A stretch of DNA of 64,000 bases. Origin: Desnuesiella massiliensis (GTDB lineage: Bacteria; Bacillota; Clostridia; Clostridiales; Clostridiaceae). The notes beneath the pieces were generated by a model that saw nothing but the letters and a program-made list of their open reading frames with translations, did no database searches and had not been told where the DNA came from. A program made the translations under genes and the position numbers. The DNA lies in assembly GCF_001403615.1 (NCBI RefSeq), contig NZ_LN879456.1, forward strand, positions 1,334,525 to 1,398,524, written 5' to 3'. The stretch's first letter is position 1, and every line of letters begins with the position of its first letter. Positions 36,760-44,989 of this stretch are shown piece after piece.

Positions 36760-36925
36760 TTATTGCTTCCGGAGTTAGCTGTCGGGTTCGGGTGAAGGTT
36801 ATTACCCTACTAGATTAAATACAAACCTTTTCATATTCCCCCAAATTTAAAAGGTGCTTGTACAAAAACCAGATTAACCCCTCTAGTACAAAATTGGTTC
36901 CTCCGTACCATTTCGGATTCAGCAC
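36760..36925 (-). ncRNA. c-di-AMP riboswitch (ydaO-yuaA type)
   Basis: The leader carries the conserved blocks of the ydaO motif: TGCTGAATCCG, GGTACGGAGGAACC, GGGGTTAATCTGG, GGGTAATAACCTTCACCCG, AACCCGACAGCTAACTCCGG and AAGCAATAAGGAGG. These riboswitches turn expression off at high c-di-AMP and commonly control wall hydrolases and K+ transport. Identified by eye from motif order. Confidence 0.9.
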
Positions 36926-36932
36926 AATAAAT

Positions 36933-36961
36933 ATTATATAAAATTTTTATTTAAAAGTCAA
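36933..36961 (-). promoter_or_regulatory. Sigma-A promoter of the riboswitch-controlled NlpC/P60 gene
   Basis: Minus strand TTGACT (36961-36956), 17-base spacer, TATAAT (36938-36933), placing the start just ahead of the riboswitch. Confidence 0.85.
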
Positions 36962-37019
36962 TAAAGCTAATTTATCCAACTTTAATTATGATAATAAATT
37001 ATATGCTTATTTTAACAAA

Positions 37020-37520
37020 TTATGCCTTACTTGTCCTTTTTAGAACAAACATATCCTTCATTTCATGATCCTTTTCAAAAAAATCTTTTGCTACTCTTAG
37101 CAAATAAAAGTGATTTTTGTTCCAAAATCTTAAGCCTTGCTTATTGTCTTCATTTACTATTGCAAAAAAATCTTTAATATTAAATTCTTTAATAAAGTAG
37201 TTCTGGATACTATTGAGTATTAAAGATCCAAGTCCTTTACCCCTATACTTATCATCTATAATATAATACCATATTAAAAACTCATTGTTATTTTTAAACT
37301 CTATCCTACCTTTTAATAGTCCTAATATCTTATTTTCACGCTCTATTTTTAGAAAAACTTCATTTTCACTCATATAATATTCAACGAATCTTTCAAAAAA
37401 ATCTTTAAAATTCACTTCTACATCTCTTTGAGAGTTCATCCAATGTTGAATTTTTAATATATCTGATTTATCAATTCCCGAAACAGTAATACCATCAAAT
37501 ATAATATCTACATCAAACAT
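37020..37520 (-). CDS. GNAT family N-acetyltransferase
   Basis: A 166-residue protein with the acetyl-CoA binding signature DDKYRGKGLGSLILNSI (Q/RxxGxG/A type) and downstream NEDNKQGLRFWNKNHF. Substrate unknown. Single gene with its own ribosome site. Confidence 0.85.
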   Translation of the reverse strand: MFDVDIIFDGITVSGIDKSDILKIQHWMNSQRDVEVNFKDFFERFVEYYMSENEVFLKIERENKILGLLKGRIEFKNNNEFLIWYYIIDDKYRGKGLGSLILNSIQNYFIKEFNIKDFFAIVNEDNKQGLRFWNKNHFYLLRVAKDFFEKDHEMKDMFVLKRTSKA

Positions 37521-37650
37521 AAAATCACCTCTTCCCGATTTATATAATTCTACATATGTGTATAAAATCCTTTAGTGCTCTGAAATAAAATAATTGTAAA
37601 ATTATTCCTGTATAAATTATATATTTTTATCTAATATACCCCTTCATATG

Positions 37651-37693
37651 AAAACAGTGATCTCTAACCCAATAGGTTAAAAATCACTGTTTT
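37651..37693 (-). terminator. Terminator after the TVP38 gene
   Basis: AAAACAGTGAT ... ATCACTGTTTT with inner AACC/GGTT pairing, just past the stop codon. Confidence 0.88.
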
Positions 37694-37701
37694 AAAGAAG
37701 T

Positions 37702-38355
37702 TTAAGTTAGTTTTTTCGTTTTACTAAATACAAATCCTGATGTAGCTGTGGCAATTATTATTATTGCTAGAGGAATTATGAACTTTAATGAAAAAGGATT
37801 AAGTATATTTTCTCCCATGAAAGAATAACATAAGGTTTCTGGGATTACTCCCAAAAGCGAGGCAGCAATAAAGTCTAAGTATTTTATTTTAGTAAGCCCA
37901 CAGGTATAGCTTAATGGATCATAAGGAAGAACTGGCGGAAGCCTTAATAAGAACAGCACTCTAAAACCATTTTTCTCTAAATTATTGTTTAAGTCTATAA
38001 TCTTACCTTTTAATATTCTATCTACAAAGCTTTTTCCAAGAATCCTGGATATAAAAAAGGCTAAGGTTCCAGAGATAAAAAATCCTATCATGTTAAGCAA
38101 AAAACCTGCAATTGGTCCAAATATAACCCCTCCGCTGATAGAAAGCATAGCTGAAGGTATTATTAACAAAATAGGTTTTAGTGAAAAAATTAAAATAAAA
38201 CATACACCTGCATACTTTCCATGTTCCTTAATAAATTCCAACAAAGAATGTAGATCTTTCAAATTGCTTATTTTATCTCTATTTAGATAAATAAAAAACA
38301 AAGCAACTCCTATCAAAAATAACAATAAAATTTTTAAATATCTTTGTTTAAACAT
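37702..38355 (-). CDS. TVP38/TMEM64 (DedA-like, SNARE-associated) membrane protein
   Basis: A 217-residue polytopic protein with about six hydrophobic segments. The family signature is GGVIFGPIAGFLLNMIG and RLPPVLPYDPLSYTCGLTKI (key RLPPVLPYD). The family may take part in lipid scrambling or ion transport; role here unknown. Confidence 0.88.
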   Translation of the reverse strand: MFKQRYLKILLLFLIGVALFFIYLNRDKISNLKDLHSLLEFIKEHGKYAGVCFILIFSLKPILLIIPSAMLSISGGVIFGPIAGFLLNMIGFFISGTLAFFISRILGKSFVDRILKGKIIDLNNNLEKNGFRVLFLLRLPPVLPYDPLSYTCGLTKIKYLDFIAASLLGVIPETLCYSFMGENILNPFSLKFIIPLAIIIIATATSGFVFSKTKKLT

Positions 38356-38389
38356 ATATTTACTGTCCCTTCTTTGCGTAAATAACTCT

Positions 38390-39283
38390 TTATATAATCT
38401 CTTTCTTTTCTAGATTGCTTATTATTATAAAACAATCCATAATTTTAGATAGATTATAATTAAATAATATATTCTCTTTACTGTAAATATTACTATTACA
38501 TTTTTCTAACAGACTAATTTCCTCTATATCCATAAATTGCTGTAGTCTTAATAGATTTGTTTCATCAACAACGCATTCTAAATTTATAAAAGATATCATC
38601 TCTAAATATACATATATTTTTTCAAAATTACTATACATAATTTTTAAAGTATATAAATCATAATGATGTTTTTTTATAATTTCAAACTCTTCCTCATATA
38701 ATTGTATATACTTGTTAAATCCATCGAGTCCTTCTTTAATTTTATTTAGGTCTATTTTTCCATGGATTTTTACCGTATTTATAAATTCATTTATGCATAT
38801 GTCTTTTAATATTTTATATCTTTCATTTATGTTTTCATGAACCTTAGGAGGAAAAATAGAAAAATTGACAATAACTGCTATACCAATACCTAACAAGGTA
38901 TCTAAGGTCCTGTATGCACTATACATCAAAGGATTTCTCCCTTGAAGATTTGTCATTATAATACAAAAAACAGTGGACGCAATAACTATGGATTTCTTCC
39001 ATTTAAATAAATTACATAAGGTAATGACAATTACAATACCTATGCCGGATAAAATCACATCTCCAGGTCTTATATAGGAAAATATCATACCTATAAATGC
39101 ACCTAGTACTGTACCTAATATTCTATTTACTCCAGCTCTATAAGAATATACTACTGTACTCTCCATGGATATAATGGCTCCTATGCAGGCATAGAATGCA
39201 GTAGTCACGTTAAATAGCCTTGATATAAACACACATATAGAAACAGCTAAGGCCGTTTTTATAGTTCTCATTCCTATTTTCAA
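38390..39283 (-). CDS. Aromatic-acid-exporter-family (FUSC/DUF939) membrane protein
   Basis: A 297-residue protein: four to six N-terminal transmembrane segments with GAIISMESTVVYSYRAGVNR and GTVLGAFIGM, typical of YgaE/ArAE_1 proteins, then a cytoplasmic helical C terminus. The start is probably TTG at 39283 with GGTGGTGA upstream; an ATG four codons on is the alternative. Substrate unknown. Confidence 0.8.
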   Translation of the reverse strand: MKIGMRTIKTALAVSICVFISRLFNVTTAFYACIGAIISMESTVVYSYRAGVNRILGTVLGAFIGMIFSYIRPGDVILSGIGIVIVITLCNLFKWKKSIVIASTVFCIIMTNLQGRNPLMYSAYRTLDTLLGIGIAVIVNFSIFPPKVHENINERYKILKDICINEFINTVKIHGKIDLNKIKEGLDGFNKYIQLYEEEFEIIKKHHYDLYTLKIMYSNFEKIYVYLEMISFINLECVVDETNLLRLQQFMDIEEISLLEKCNSNIYSKENILFNYNLSKIMDCFIIISNLEKKEII

Positions 39284-39390
39284 AAAATCACCACCATTGA
39301 TAATCAGTTATTTATTAATGAATTATTTAATATTATACTTGCTAGCTGTGTTTTTTTCAAATGCATAAACTTTTACATAAAAAAGCTTAC

Positions 39391-39452
39391 ATACACCATA
39401 GGGAAACAACCTGAGCTTTTAACGTTGTTTCTCTATATTTGCATGTAAGCTT
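39391..39452. repeat. Small palindrome related to repeat family 1
   Basis: CATAGGGAAACAAC and GTTGTTTCTCTATA arms within GCTTACAT...ATGTAAGC outer arms. The inner arm motif GGGAAACAAC matches the ends of family 1. It lies between the FUSC gene and the small winged-helix gene. Confidence 0.65.
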
Positions 39453-39473
39453 AACTCATTGACTATGTAATTC

Positions 39474-39653
39474 TTATTGGTTTACAGAATAAAAACATCT
39501 TTTAGGTGAAGTTATTTTTTCCTCTTTCTTTAATTCCTTTATAGCCTTATCTACCTCAGCTTTATCTATCCCTGCTAACTCAGCGATATCTCCAGCTTTT
39601 AAAGGCTCCTTAGAATTTTTTAGAACTTCTAAAACTTTTTCTAAAGTACTCAT
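39474..39653 (-). CDS. Small winged-helix protein (59 residues)
   Basis: The frame starts at ATG 39653 (GGAGG upstream) and ends TAA 39474. It reads as one compact winged helix: MSTLEKVLEVLKN, LKAGDIAELAGID as the recognition region, KAIKELKKEEKI, then RCFYSVNQ. It looks like the stand-alone helix-turn-helix proteins seen in clostridia, probably DNA-binding. No partner gene is obvious; the sulfurtransferase gene is upstream with an 81-base gap. Confidence 0.75.
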   Translation of the reverse strand: MSTLEKVLEVLKNSKEPLKAGDIAELAGIDKAEVDKAIKELKKEEKITSPKRCFYSVNQ

Positions 39654-39734
39654 TTTATAACCTCCTACAATCTATTTTCAGAAAATTATACCATTTATTA
39701 TGACAAAAATCTATAAATATTGCAAAAACGCATA

Positions 39735-40565
39735 TTATTCTTGTACTATTTCATTTTCTTCGTAGCTAATCCAGTCACTCCAACTTCCAGCATAAAGCTT
39801 AGAATCAATTCCTAACTCCTCTAATATTAAAACATTCACTGCTCCAGTAATTCCAGAACCACAATGTACAATTACCTCTTTATAGTTCTTTAAATCCTCA
39901 AACCTCTCTTCTAAAGCCTCTTTGCTCTTTAAATTAATGCCATCAAGATTATCCTTCCAAAAGTAGTTTAAAGCACTAGGTATATGCCCTGCTTTAGTAT
40001 CTACAGGCTCTATTTTACCTAAATATCTATCTTTTTCTCTAGAATCAATGATTACCACATGATCTTTGTTAATGTTTTCTTTAACATATTCCATTTCACA
40101 ATGCATATTAGCATTTAGTTTAACATCTAAAGGAGCTCCGCAACTTTTACCTAGATTTGCATCCTGAGACATAGGCATACTATGTTTTATCCATGCTGCA
40201 ATACCTCCTTCTAATACAAATACCTCTTTCTTTCCTATGTATTTTAACATCCACCATAGTCTTGACGCTCCTGATAAATCTCCATCATCATAAATCAAAA
40301 CTCTAGTTTCATTGCAAACACCAAGGCTATTCATCCTCTTTGCAAACATTTTCATATCAGGTAATGGATGTCTGCCTCCGTGTTTTGATTTTTCTCCTGT
40401 TAAATCCTTTTCTAAGTTTATAAGTATGGCATTAGGTATATGAGCTTGAGAATAAGCCTTTTCTCCATATTCAGCATCCTTTAAATCAAATCTACAATCA
40501 AATATAATTAAGTTTTCATCATTTAAATGCTTCTTTAACCAATCTAAAGTAACAATATTTTTCAT
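39735..40565 (-). CDS. Thiosulfate/3-mercaptopyruvate sulfurtransferase
   Basis: A 276-residue tandem rhodanese protein. The first domain (YDDGDLSGASRLWWML) is inactive-like; the second holds the active-site Cys in VHCGSGITGAV. The CGSGxT loop favours 3-mercaptopyruvate over thiosulfate in known enzymes. It transfers sulfane sulfur to cyanide or thiols. Confidence 0.92.
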   Translation of the reverse strand: MKNIVTLDWLKKHLNDENLIIFDCRFDLKDAEYGEKAYSQAHIPNAILINLEKDLTGEKSKHGGRHPLPDMKMFAKRMNSLGVCNETRVLIYDDGDLSGASRLWWMLKYIGKKEVFVLEGGIAAWIKHSMPMSQDANLGKSCGAPLDVKLNANMHCEMEYVKENINKDHVVIIDSREKDRYLGKIEPVDTKAGHIPSALNYFWKDNLDGINLKSKEALEERFEDLKNYKEVIVHCGSGITGAVNVLILEELGIDSKLYAGSWSDWISYEENEIVQE

Positions 40566-40618
40566 AATATCCTCCTAAAATACTTTAAAGCTAATTTTAT
40601 ATCTATATAATACCATGG

Positions 40619-40655
40619 TTAATTCTCAATGCACAATTCAGAGAGCACAATTTCG
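40619..40655. repeat. Short repeat family 3 copy
   Basis: TTAATTCTCAATGCACAATTCAGAGAGCACAATTT resembles the left border of the 9784-9917 element. It lies between the sulfurtransferase and ahpC genes. Confidence 0.5.
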
Positions 40656-40709
40656 GATAATTTTTTTCCTTCTCTACAAAAAAATATGTAATTTATATGT
40701 TCTTAATTA

Positions 40710-40757
40710 AAAAGCAAGGCCTAGCACTATATATTTAGCCTTAAGCCTTGCTCTTTA
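40710..40757 (-). terminator. Terminator of the ahpC-grx-reductase operon
   Basis: AAGAGCAAGGCTTAAGGCTA and its complement TAG..GCCTTGCTTTTT form a long stem-loop with a T tract on the minus strand. Confidence 0.85.
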
Positions 40758-40830
40758 ACTCTATAATTTTAAAATTTTTCTTTCATCATGCACCGTAAAT
40801 TGTACATACTATAAAAGTATCTAAGAGCTT

Positions 40831-41367
40831 TTATAGATTAGAGTCTCCTTCTTCCCAGTCAACTGCGCATAATCCTCCAGTTTGAAGAGCCTTTAATACT
40901 CTTAAAGCTTCATCTACGCTTCTACCTACGTTTAAATCATGAACTACTGAATATCTAACCGCACCTTCAGGATCAATTATAAATAATCCCCTTAGTGCAA
41001 TACCTTCTTCTTCAATAAGTATTCCATAATTTTTAGCCACTTCTTTAGTCATATCAGAGGCTATTGGGAAATTGATCTTTCCTAGTCCTCCTTCTTCCTT
41101 GCTTTGTTTAATCCAAGCTTGATGTGAATATTCGCTATCGCAGCTAACAGCTAAAAGTTCTGTACCTACGGCCTTAAAATCTTCATATCTATCGCTGAAT
41201 CCAGTTATTTCTGTTGGGCATACAAAAGTAAAATCTAGAGGATAGAAAAACATCACTAACCATTTACCTTTATAATCCTCTGATTTAACTGTTAAGAAGT
41301 CACTTCCATCTCCCTTAACAGCATTCATTCTAAATTCTGGTGCTAATTTACCTACTAATCTTTCCAT
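40831..41367 (-). CDS. ahpC: 2-Cys peroxiredoxin (AhpC/Cp20-like)
   Basis: A 178-residue AhpC-type peroxidase. The peroxidatic Cys is in DFTFVCPTEITGF; the resolving Cys is in GGLCAVDWEEG. It reduces hydrogen peroxide and organic peroxides. It is directly downstream of a glutaredoxin-like gene and a flavoprotein reductase; the three match the Cp20/Cp9/Cp34 NADH-peroxidase trio of C. pasteurianum. Confidence 0.94.
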   Translation of the reverse strand: MERLVGKLAPEFRMNAVKGDGSDFLTVKSEDYKGKWLVMFFYPLDFTFVCPTEITGFSDRYEDFKAVGTELLAVSCDSEYSHQAWIKQSKEEGGLGKINFPIASDMTKEVAKNYGILIEEEGIALRGLFIIDPEGAVRYSVVHDLNVGRSVDEALRVLKALQTGGLCAVDWEEGDSNL

Positions 41368-41400
41368 AATAGACCTCCTATATGTAAAATATTTTTTAAT

Positions 41401-41637
41401 TTATTTATTAATTTCTGCTAAAGCAGAATCTATAGCAAACTTATTAAAACCTAATATAATCTTTCCATCGATATTAACCACAGGAACAGATTGCTGACCT
41501 GAAAGCTTTATCATTTCTTCCCTTTCCTCTTTGTTCTGAACCACATTTATATCATCATAGATAATATTATTCATATCCAAGTAAGTCTTTACTTTCCTGC
41601 AGTAAGGACAATTTGGAGCTGTATAAATCTTCACCAT
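41401..41637 (-). CDS. Glutaredoxin-like thiol carrier (Cp9/NrdH-like)
   Basis: A 78-residue thioredoxin-fold protein with redox motif CPYC (APNCPYCRKVK) and the cis-Pro in QSVPVVN. In the C. pasteurianum system such a protein carries electrons from the flavoprotein to the peroxiredoxin. Its ATG begins at the base next to the reductase stop. Confidence 0.93.
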   Translation of the reverse strand: MVKIYTAPNCPYCRKVKTYLDMNNIIYDDINVVQNKEEREEMIKLSGQQSVPVVNIDGKIILGFNKFAIDSALAEINK

Positions 41638-42576
41638 TTATTTATTCCTCCTCTTTTCGACAATATACCTTTCTGCCATAAGAGCTGCCACAGTTCCATC
41701 AGCGGTAGCAGTAGTAAGCTGCCTTATAATTTTGCTTCTCACATCTCCTGCAACAAAAACTCCCTTTACATTAGTTTCTGTGGTTTCTCCAGCTTCGATG
41801 TAACCCCAAACATTCAGCTTTACATACTCCTTGAATAATTCTGTTTTAGGAATCATGCCTATATAAGCAAATACTCCATCAGCTTTAATATTTGTTACTT
41901 CTTTAGTTTTTATATTTTCTATTTGGAGACTTTCTAGTCTGCTCTCTCCTAAGGCGTGTCTTACCTCGCTGTCCCATATAATTTTTATCTTTTTATTCCT
42001 AAACAACTCTTCTTGCAGTCTTTTTTCTGCCTGTAAAGTATCAAATTGATGAACTATAGTTACTGTCTTACCATATTTTGATAAGAACATAGCTCCCTCT
42101 ACAGCGGAGTTACCCCCTCCAACCACTACAATATCTTTTCCATCGTACATCTCTCCATCACATAATTCACAGTGATGTATCCCATTACCATGATATGTAG
42201 ATTCTTCTGGAATTGGAAGACTCCTATATTTAGATCCTGTTGCGATTATTACCGCTTCTGGTTTATATATGTAATTTTCTGTTTCAACTACCTTTTCTTC
42301 CTCTGTTAATCTTACAGAAATTATAGGATCAAATTCATCAATATTAGCTCCAGCTTTTATTGCTTGCTCATACATTTTATCTACTAATTCTTGACCACCT
42401 ATGCTCAGAAAACCTGGATAATTTTCAACTACATAAGTAGAACGAATTTGTCCACCTATTAAATCATCCTCTAAAACTATAAAATCTAATCTAGATCTAG
42501 CCGCATAAATAGCTGCAGTAAGACCTGAAGGGCCTGAACCTATTATAACTAAATCAAGTCTCTTTTCTTCTTTCAT
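41638..42576 (-). CDS. Thioredoxin-reductase-like flavoprotein (Cp34-like)
   Basis: A 312-residue FAD enzyme. FAD motif GSGPSGLTAAIYAAR, redox pair CELC in HHCELCDG, pyridine-nucleotide motif VVGGGNSAVEG, and FAD end motif VFVAGDV. The HRRxxxR motif that binds the 2'-phosphate of NADPH in TrxB is replaced by HQFDTLQAEK, so NADPH is unlikely and NADH use is plausible. It should reduce the glutaredoxin-like partner encoded next. Confidence 0.93.
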   Translation of the reverse strand: MKEEKRLDLVIIGSGPSGLTAAIYAARSRLDFIVLEDDLIGGQIRSTYVVENYPGFLSIGGQELVDKMYEQAIKAGANIDEFDPIISVRLTEEEKVVETENYIYKPEAVIIATGSKYRSLPIPEESTYHGNGIHHCELCDGEMYDGKDIVVVGGGNSAVEGAMFLSKYGKTVTIVHQFDTLQAEKRLQEELFRNKKIKIIWDSEVRHALGESRLESLQIENIKTKEVTNIKADGVFAYIGMIPKTELFKEYVKLNVWGYIEAGETTETNVKGVFVAGDVRSKIIRQLTTATADGTVAALMAERYIVEKRRNK

Positions 42577-42663
42577 AACTCAACACCACACTTTAATAAT
42601 TTATATTAATTAATAATTATTCTCCGTAAATATATAATAATCTATATACCCTCTTTTGTCAAT

Positions 42664-42690
42664 AAAAAAAAAGCGACCTATGCCGCTTTT
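42664..42690 (-). terminator. Terminator after the NimA-like gene
   Basis: AAAAGCGGCATAGGTCGCTTTTTTTTT stem-loop plus T tract at the gene's stop. Confidence 0.88.
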
Positions 42691-42691
42691 C

Positions 42692-43153
42692 CTACTTTCT
42701 ACCCTTTCCAGTTATATGATTAACTGTTATTCCATATACTTTTGTAGCCTTTTCCCCTCTCTCTATATACTTTCTTCCTTCTTCTATATATTGCGGAGAA
42801 AATTTTTCTATTAAAGCCATAAGTGCCATTATTTTTTCTTCTCCAAATACCTCTTCTGCTTCACCGAAAGCCATTACACTCCTAAAGTCCGTACTAAATT
42901 TATCCGCAAGTATGTCATGCTTTGTTACTGCTGTAAAAGAAACTTTATTGTTTTTACTTATCCTATCTAATTTATAACCTTCCCTTGCACAGTGAAAATA
43001 TATTTTATCATTTAAATACACATGATTAACAGGCACCCCATAGCCATATTCCTCTCCATTAATAGCAATAAAGCCATAGTCTGCAGAATTTAATATTTCA
43101 ATAGTCTCTTCATGAGATAACTGTCTTTGTATTTTTCTCATTTCTTTAAACAT
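42692..43153 (-). CDS. Pyridoxamine 5'-phosphate oxidase-family FMN protein (NimA-like)
   Basis: A 153-residue split-barrel flavoprotein. MRKIQRQLSHEETIEILNSA and VPVNHVYLNDKIYFHCAREGYKLD (keys VPVNHVYL and FHCAREGYKLD) are the NimA-family signature of nitroimidazole reductases. The physiological substrate is unknown. GGAGG spacing favours the ATG at 43153 over that at 43159. Confidence 0.85.
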   Translation of the reverse strand: MFKEMRKIQRQLSHEETIEILNSADYGFIAINGEEYGYGVPVNHVYLNDKIYFHCAREGYKLDRISKNNKVSFTAVTKHDILADKFSTDFRSVMAFGEAEEVFGEEKIMALMALIEKFSPQYIEEGRKYIERGEKATKVYGITVNHITGKGRK

Positions 43154-43284
43154 CTTCATTCCTCCTAATATTGTATTTTATCAAAATGCCTTACAAAAAC
43201 TCTTAAAATATATATTCTATATTTTTTTATAAACACCTTCATTTTCCTATGATTATATTGTTATGAATATTTAAAAACTTCATA

Positions 43285-43322
43285 TAAAAAATCACCCTCT
43301 ATTCATAATATAGGGGTGATTT
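43285..43322 (-). terminator. Terminator of the msrB gene
   Basis: ATCACCCCTATA..TATAGGGGTGAT hairpin (one mismatch) followed on the minus strand by a run of T. Confidence 0.85.
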
Positions 43323-43327
43323 ACTCT

Positions 43328-43780
43328 TTACTTAAAGAAATTTAAATACTCTTCAAATCCTTCTTCTTTTAATTTATCTACAGGAATAAACCTAAGTGCA
43401 GCACTATTTATACAATACCTAAGCCCCCCTTTATCTCTTGGCCCATCTGTAAAAACATGACCTAAATGAGAATCTCCTTCCTTACTTCTAACTTCAATCC
43501 TATGCATATTGTAGCTAAAATCCGCTTTTTCTTTAATGTTTTCTCTATCTATAGGCTTAGTAAAACTAGGCCATCCACATCCAGAATCGAATTTATCTAA
43601 AGAACTAAACAGAGGTTCACCTGAAACAATATCCACATAAATCCCTTGTTCCTTATGATTCCAGAATTCGTTATCAAAAGGTCTTTCTGTAGCATTTTCT
43701 TGAGTGACACTGAATTGTAGAGGTGTAAGCACCTTCTTCAATTCTTCCTTATCAGATTTATCAATGTTACTTTTTTTCAT
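43328..43780 (-). CDS. msrB: Peptide methionine (R)-S-oxide reductase
   Basis: A 150-residue MsrB. Signature SGCGWPSFTKPI, HRIEVRSKEGDSHLGHVF and the catalytic Cys in GLRYCINSAAL. The usual second zinc-cysteine pairs (CxxC) are absent, as in some bacterial MsrB. It repairs methionine-R-sulfoxide. The ATG at 43780 follows GGAG at normal spacing. Confidence 0.94.
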   Translation of the reverse strand: MKKSNIDKSDKEELKKVLTPLQFSVTQENATERPFDNEFWNHKEQGIYVDIVSGEPLFSSLDKFDSGCGWPSFTKPIDRENIKEKADFSYNMHRIEVRSKEGDSHLGHVFTDGPRDKGGLRYCINSAALRFIPVDKLKEEGFEEYLNFFK

Positions 43781-44046
43781 ACTTTCAACTCCTATTTCCA
43801 TATGATATCTAGTTTAACTCTATGGCTTTAGAATATCTCTCTACATTCTTATCTATGCTAGTTTTAGATAAATTTAATAATAATATTTTATAGATTCATC
43901 AAATATAAGATTATTATATATTTTTTATGTGGCTTTTTCTATGGCATTATGATAATTTTTATTAACAAATATTTTTTATTATACTTTTAAATATTTTGAT
44001 ATATAATAATATTAAAGAGAAAATAAATAAATTGGAGGAATTAACT

Positions 44047-44643
44047 ATGAGTACTAATATAAAAGTATTTTCAGATTTTGTTTGACCCTTCTGCTATCTT
44101 GCCAAAGGTATTGTGCAAAAATTAAAAGATGAAATGGATATAGAAGTAGAATGGATTCCCTTTGAATTACACTCAGAAACACCTATAGAGGGAGAATTGT
44201 TAAAAAACAAGTTTGGCAGCAATATTGACAATATGCTAAAAATGTTGAGTTTAAAAGGTAAAGAATTCAATATAAACTTTGAAAATCTCACTATACTGTC
44301 AAACTCTAACAGAGCTTTAAAAGCTGCTGAATATTCAAAACTTAAAGGTAAATATGAAGACTTTTCTTTAAAACTATTTAAATACTATTTCGAAGAAAAT
44401 AAGAATATTGGTGACGCTGAAATAATCAATGAAATAGGAAAGAATGCTGGTTTAGACATAAAGGAAATGAATAGCATGATTGATATGGGTGACTTTGATG
44501 AAAATCTAAAAAAAGCAAAGTTCTTAGCTAAACAATATAACATCACTAGCGTCCCAACTTTTATAATTAATGATAAATACAAAATAGTTGGAGCTCAACC
44601 CTATGAAGATATAAAAAACTTTCTTTTAACTCTAAAAAAATAA
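44047..44643 (+). CDS. DsbA/FrnE-family oxidoreductase, selenoprotein (UPFC active site)
   Basis: The reading frame starts at ATG 44047 with TTGGAGGAA upstream. Codon 13 (44083-44085) is TGA, in VFSDFV-U-PFCYLAKG, where family members carry CPFCYLGK or CPWCYIGK. Reading it as selenocysteine gives a 198-residue protein in one frame, with cis-Pro in TSVPTF and the usual helical insertion. The selABD genes in this window supply the machinery. FrnE/DsbA-like proteins act as thiol oxidoreductases or isomerases; a U-x-x-C site would be more reactive. It lacks a signal peptide, so it is cytoplasmic. It is divergent from msrB and near a peroxiredoxin system. Confidence 0.88.
44099..44118 (+). promoter_or_regulatory. 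Candidate bacterial SECIS hairpin of the DsbA-like selenoprotein
   Basis: Thirteen bases past the UGA, TTGC-CAA-AGGTA-TTG-T-GCAA forms a seven-pair stem with one bulged U and a five-base loop containing GGT. E. coli fdhF SECIS also has a bulged U and a G/U-rich loop about this far from the UGA. Drawn by hand. Confidence 0.5.
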
Positions 44644-44693
44644 TATAGGAAGGGGTGACTCCTTCCTATGTAATAAATCTAAAACATAAAAAA

Positions 44694-44746
44694 TTATCAC
44701 ACATTTACTGCCTGTTCTAGACACTAAGTGTGTGATAGTTTTTTTA
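44694..44746 (+). terminator. Terminator after the DsbA-like selenoprotein gene
   Basis: TATCACACA ... TGTGTGATA arms, then a run of T on the plus strand. A smaller hairpin TAGGAAGG...CCTTCCTA lies just before it at 44645. Confidence 0.85.
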
Positions 44747-44760
44747 ACATAATCGTATTT

Positions 44761-44786
44761 AAAAGACACTCTTAGATCAGTGTCTC
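44761..44786 (-). terminator. Terminator downstream of the 6S-like RNA
   Basis: AGACACT-gatctaag-AGTGTCT then TTTTAAAT on the minus strand. Confidence 0.8.
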
Positions 44787-44811
44787 TATTTACAAAATAT
44801 AATCCAAAATA

Positions 44812-44975
44812 CCGTCGCCCTAATTTTGACACCTATCTCTCGATAGGTGGGTGTTCTCACAGATGTTTCTATCGCCTTCTATGCCGTCTAAGGGTCTCAT
44901 AAGAAAGTACATATCCACTTCTAGGTATTGAACTCCCGATGTTGTGATGTAGGTTCAAAATATAGAGCCTCTCGA
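44812..44975 (-). ncRNA. ssrS: Probable 6S RNA
   Basis: A roughly 160-base non-coding transcript right after tRNA-Leu. The two ends pair: GCTCTA(t)ATTTTGA (44968-44955) with TCAAAATTAGGGC (44829-44817), 13 pairs with one bulge. Inside are TTGAAC...GTTCAA and CACCTATC-GAGA-GATAGGTG side stems and a terminal arm CTTTC.TATG / CATAGAAGG. The ends-paired long hairpin with a central open region, and the TTTTGA..CCTACAT / ACACCCACCT blocks, resemble Firmicutes 6S RNA, which binds sigma-A RNA polymerase. No protein frame is convincing. No covariance search could be run. Confidence 0.65.
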
Positions 44976-44989
44976 ATATTCTAGACCAT

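Noticed and set aside
44113..44643. DsbA-like gene starting at the GTG at 44113
   Set aside because: It lacks a ribosome site and the active-site motif; the upstream ATG with Sec readthrough restores the whole family domain.
44632..44832. Minus-strand ORF of 66 codons
   Set aside because: It lies inside the terminators and the 3' part of the 6S-like RNA; it has no ribosome site and its sequence follows RNA structure, not protein signatures.
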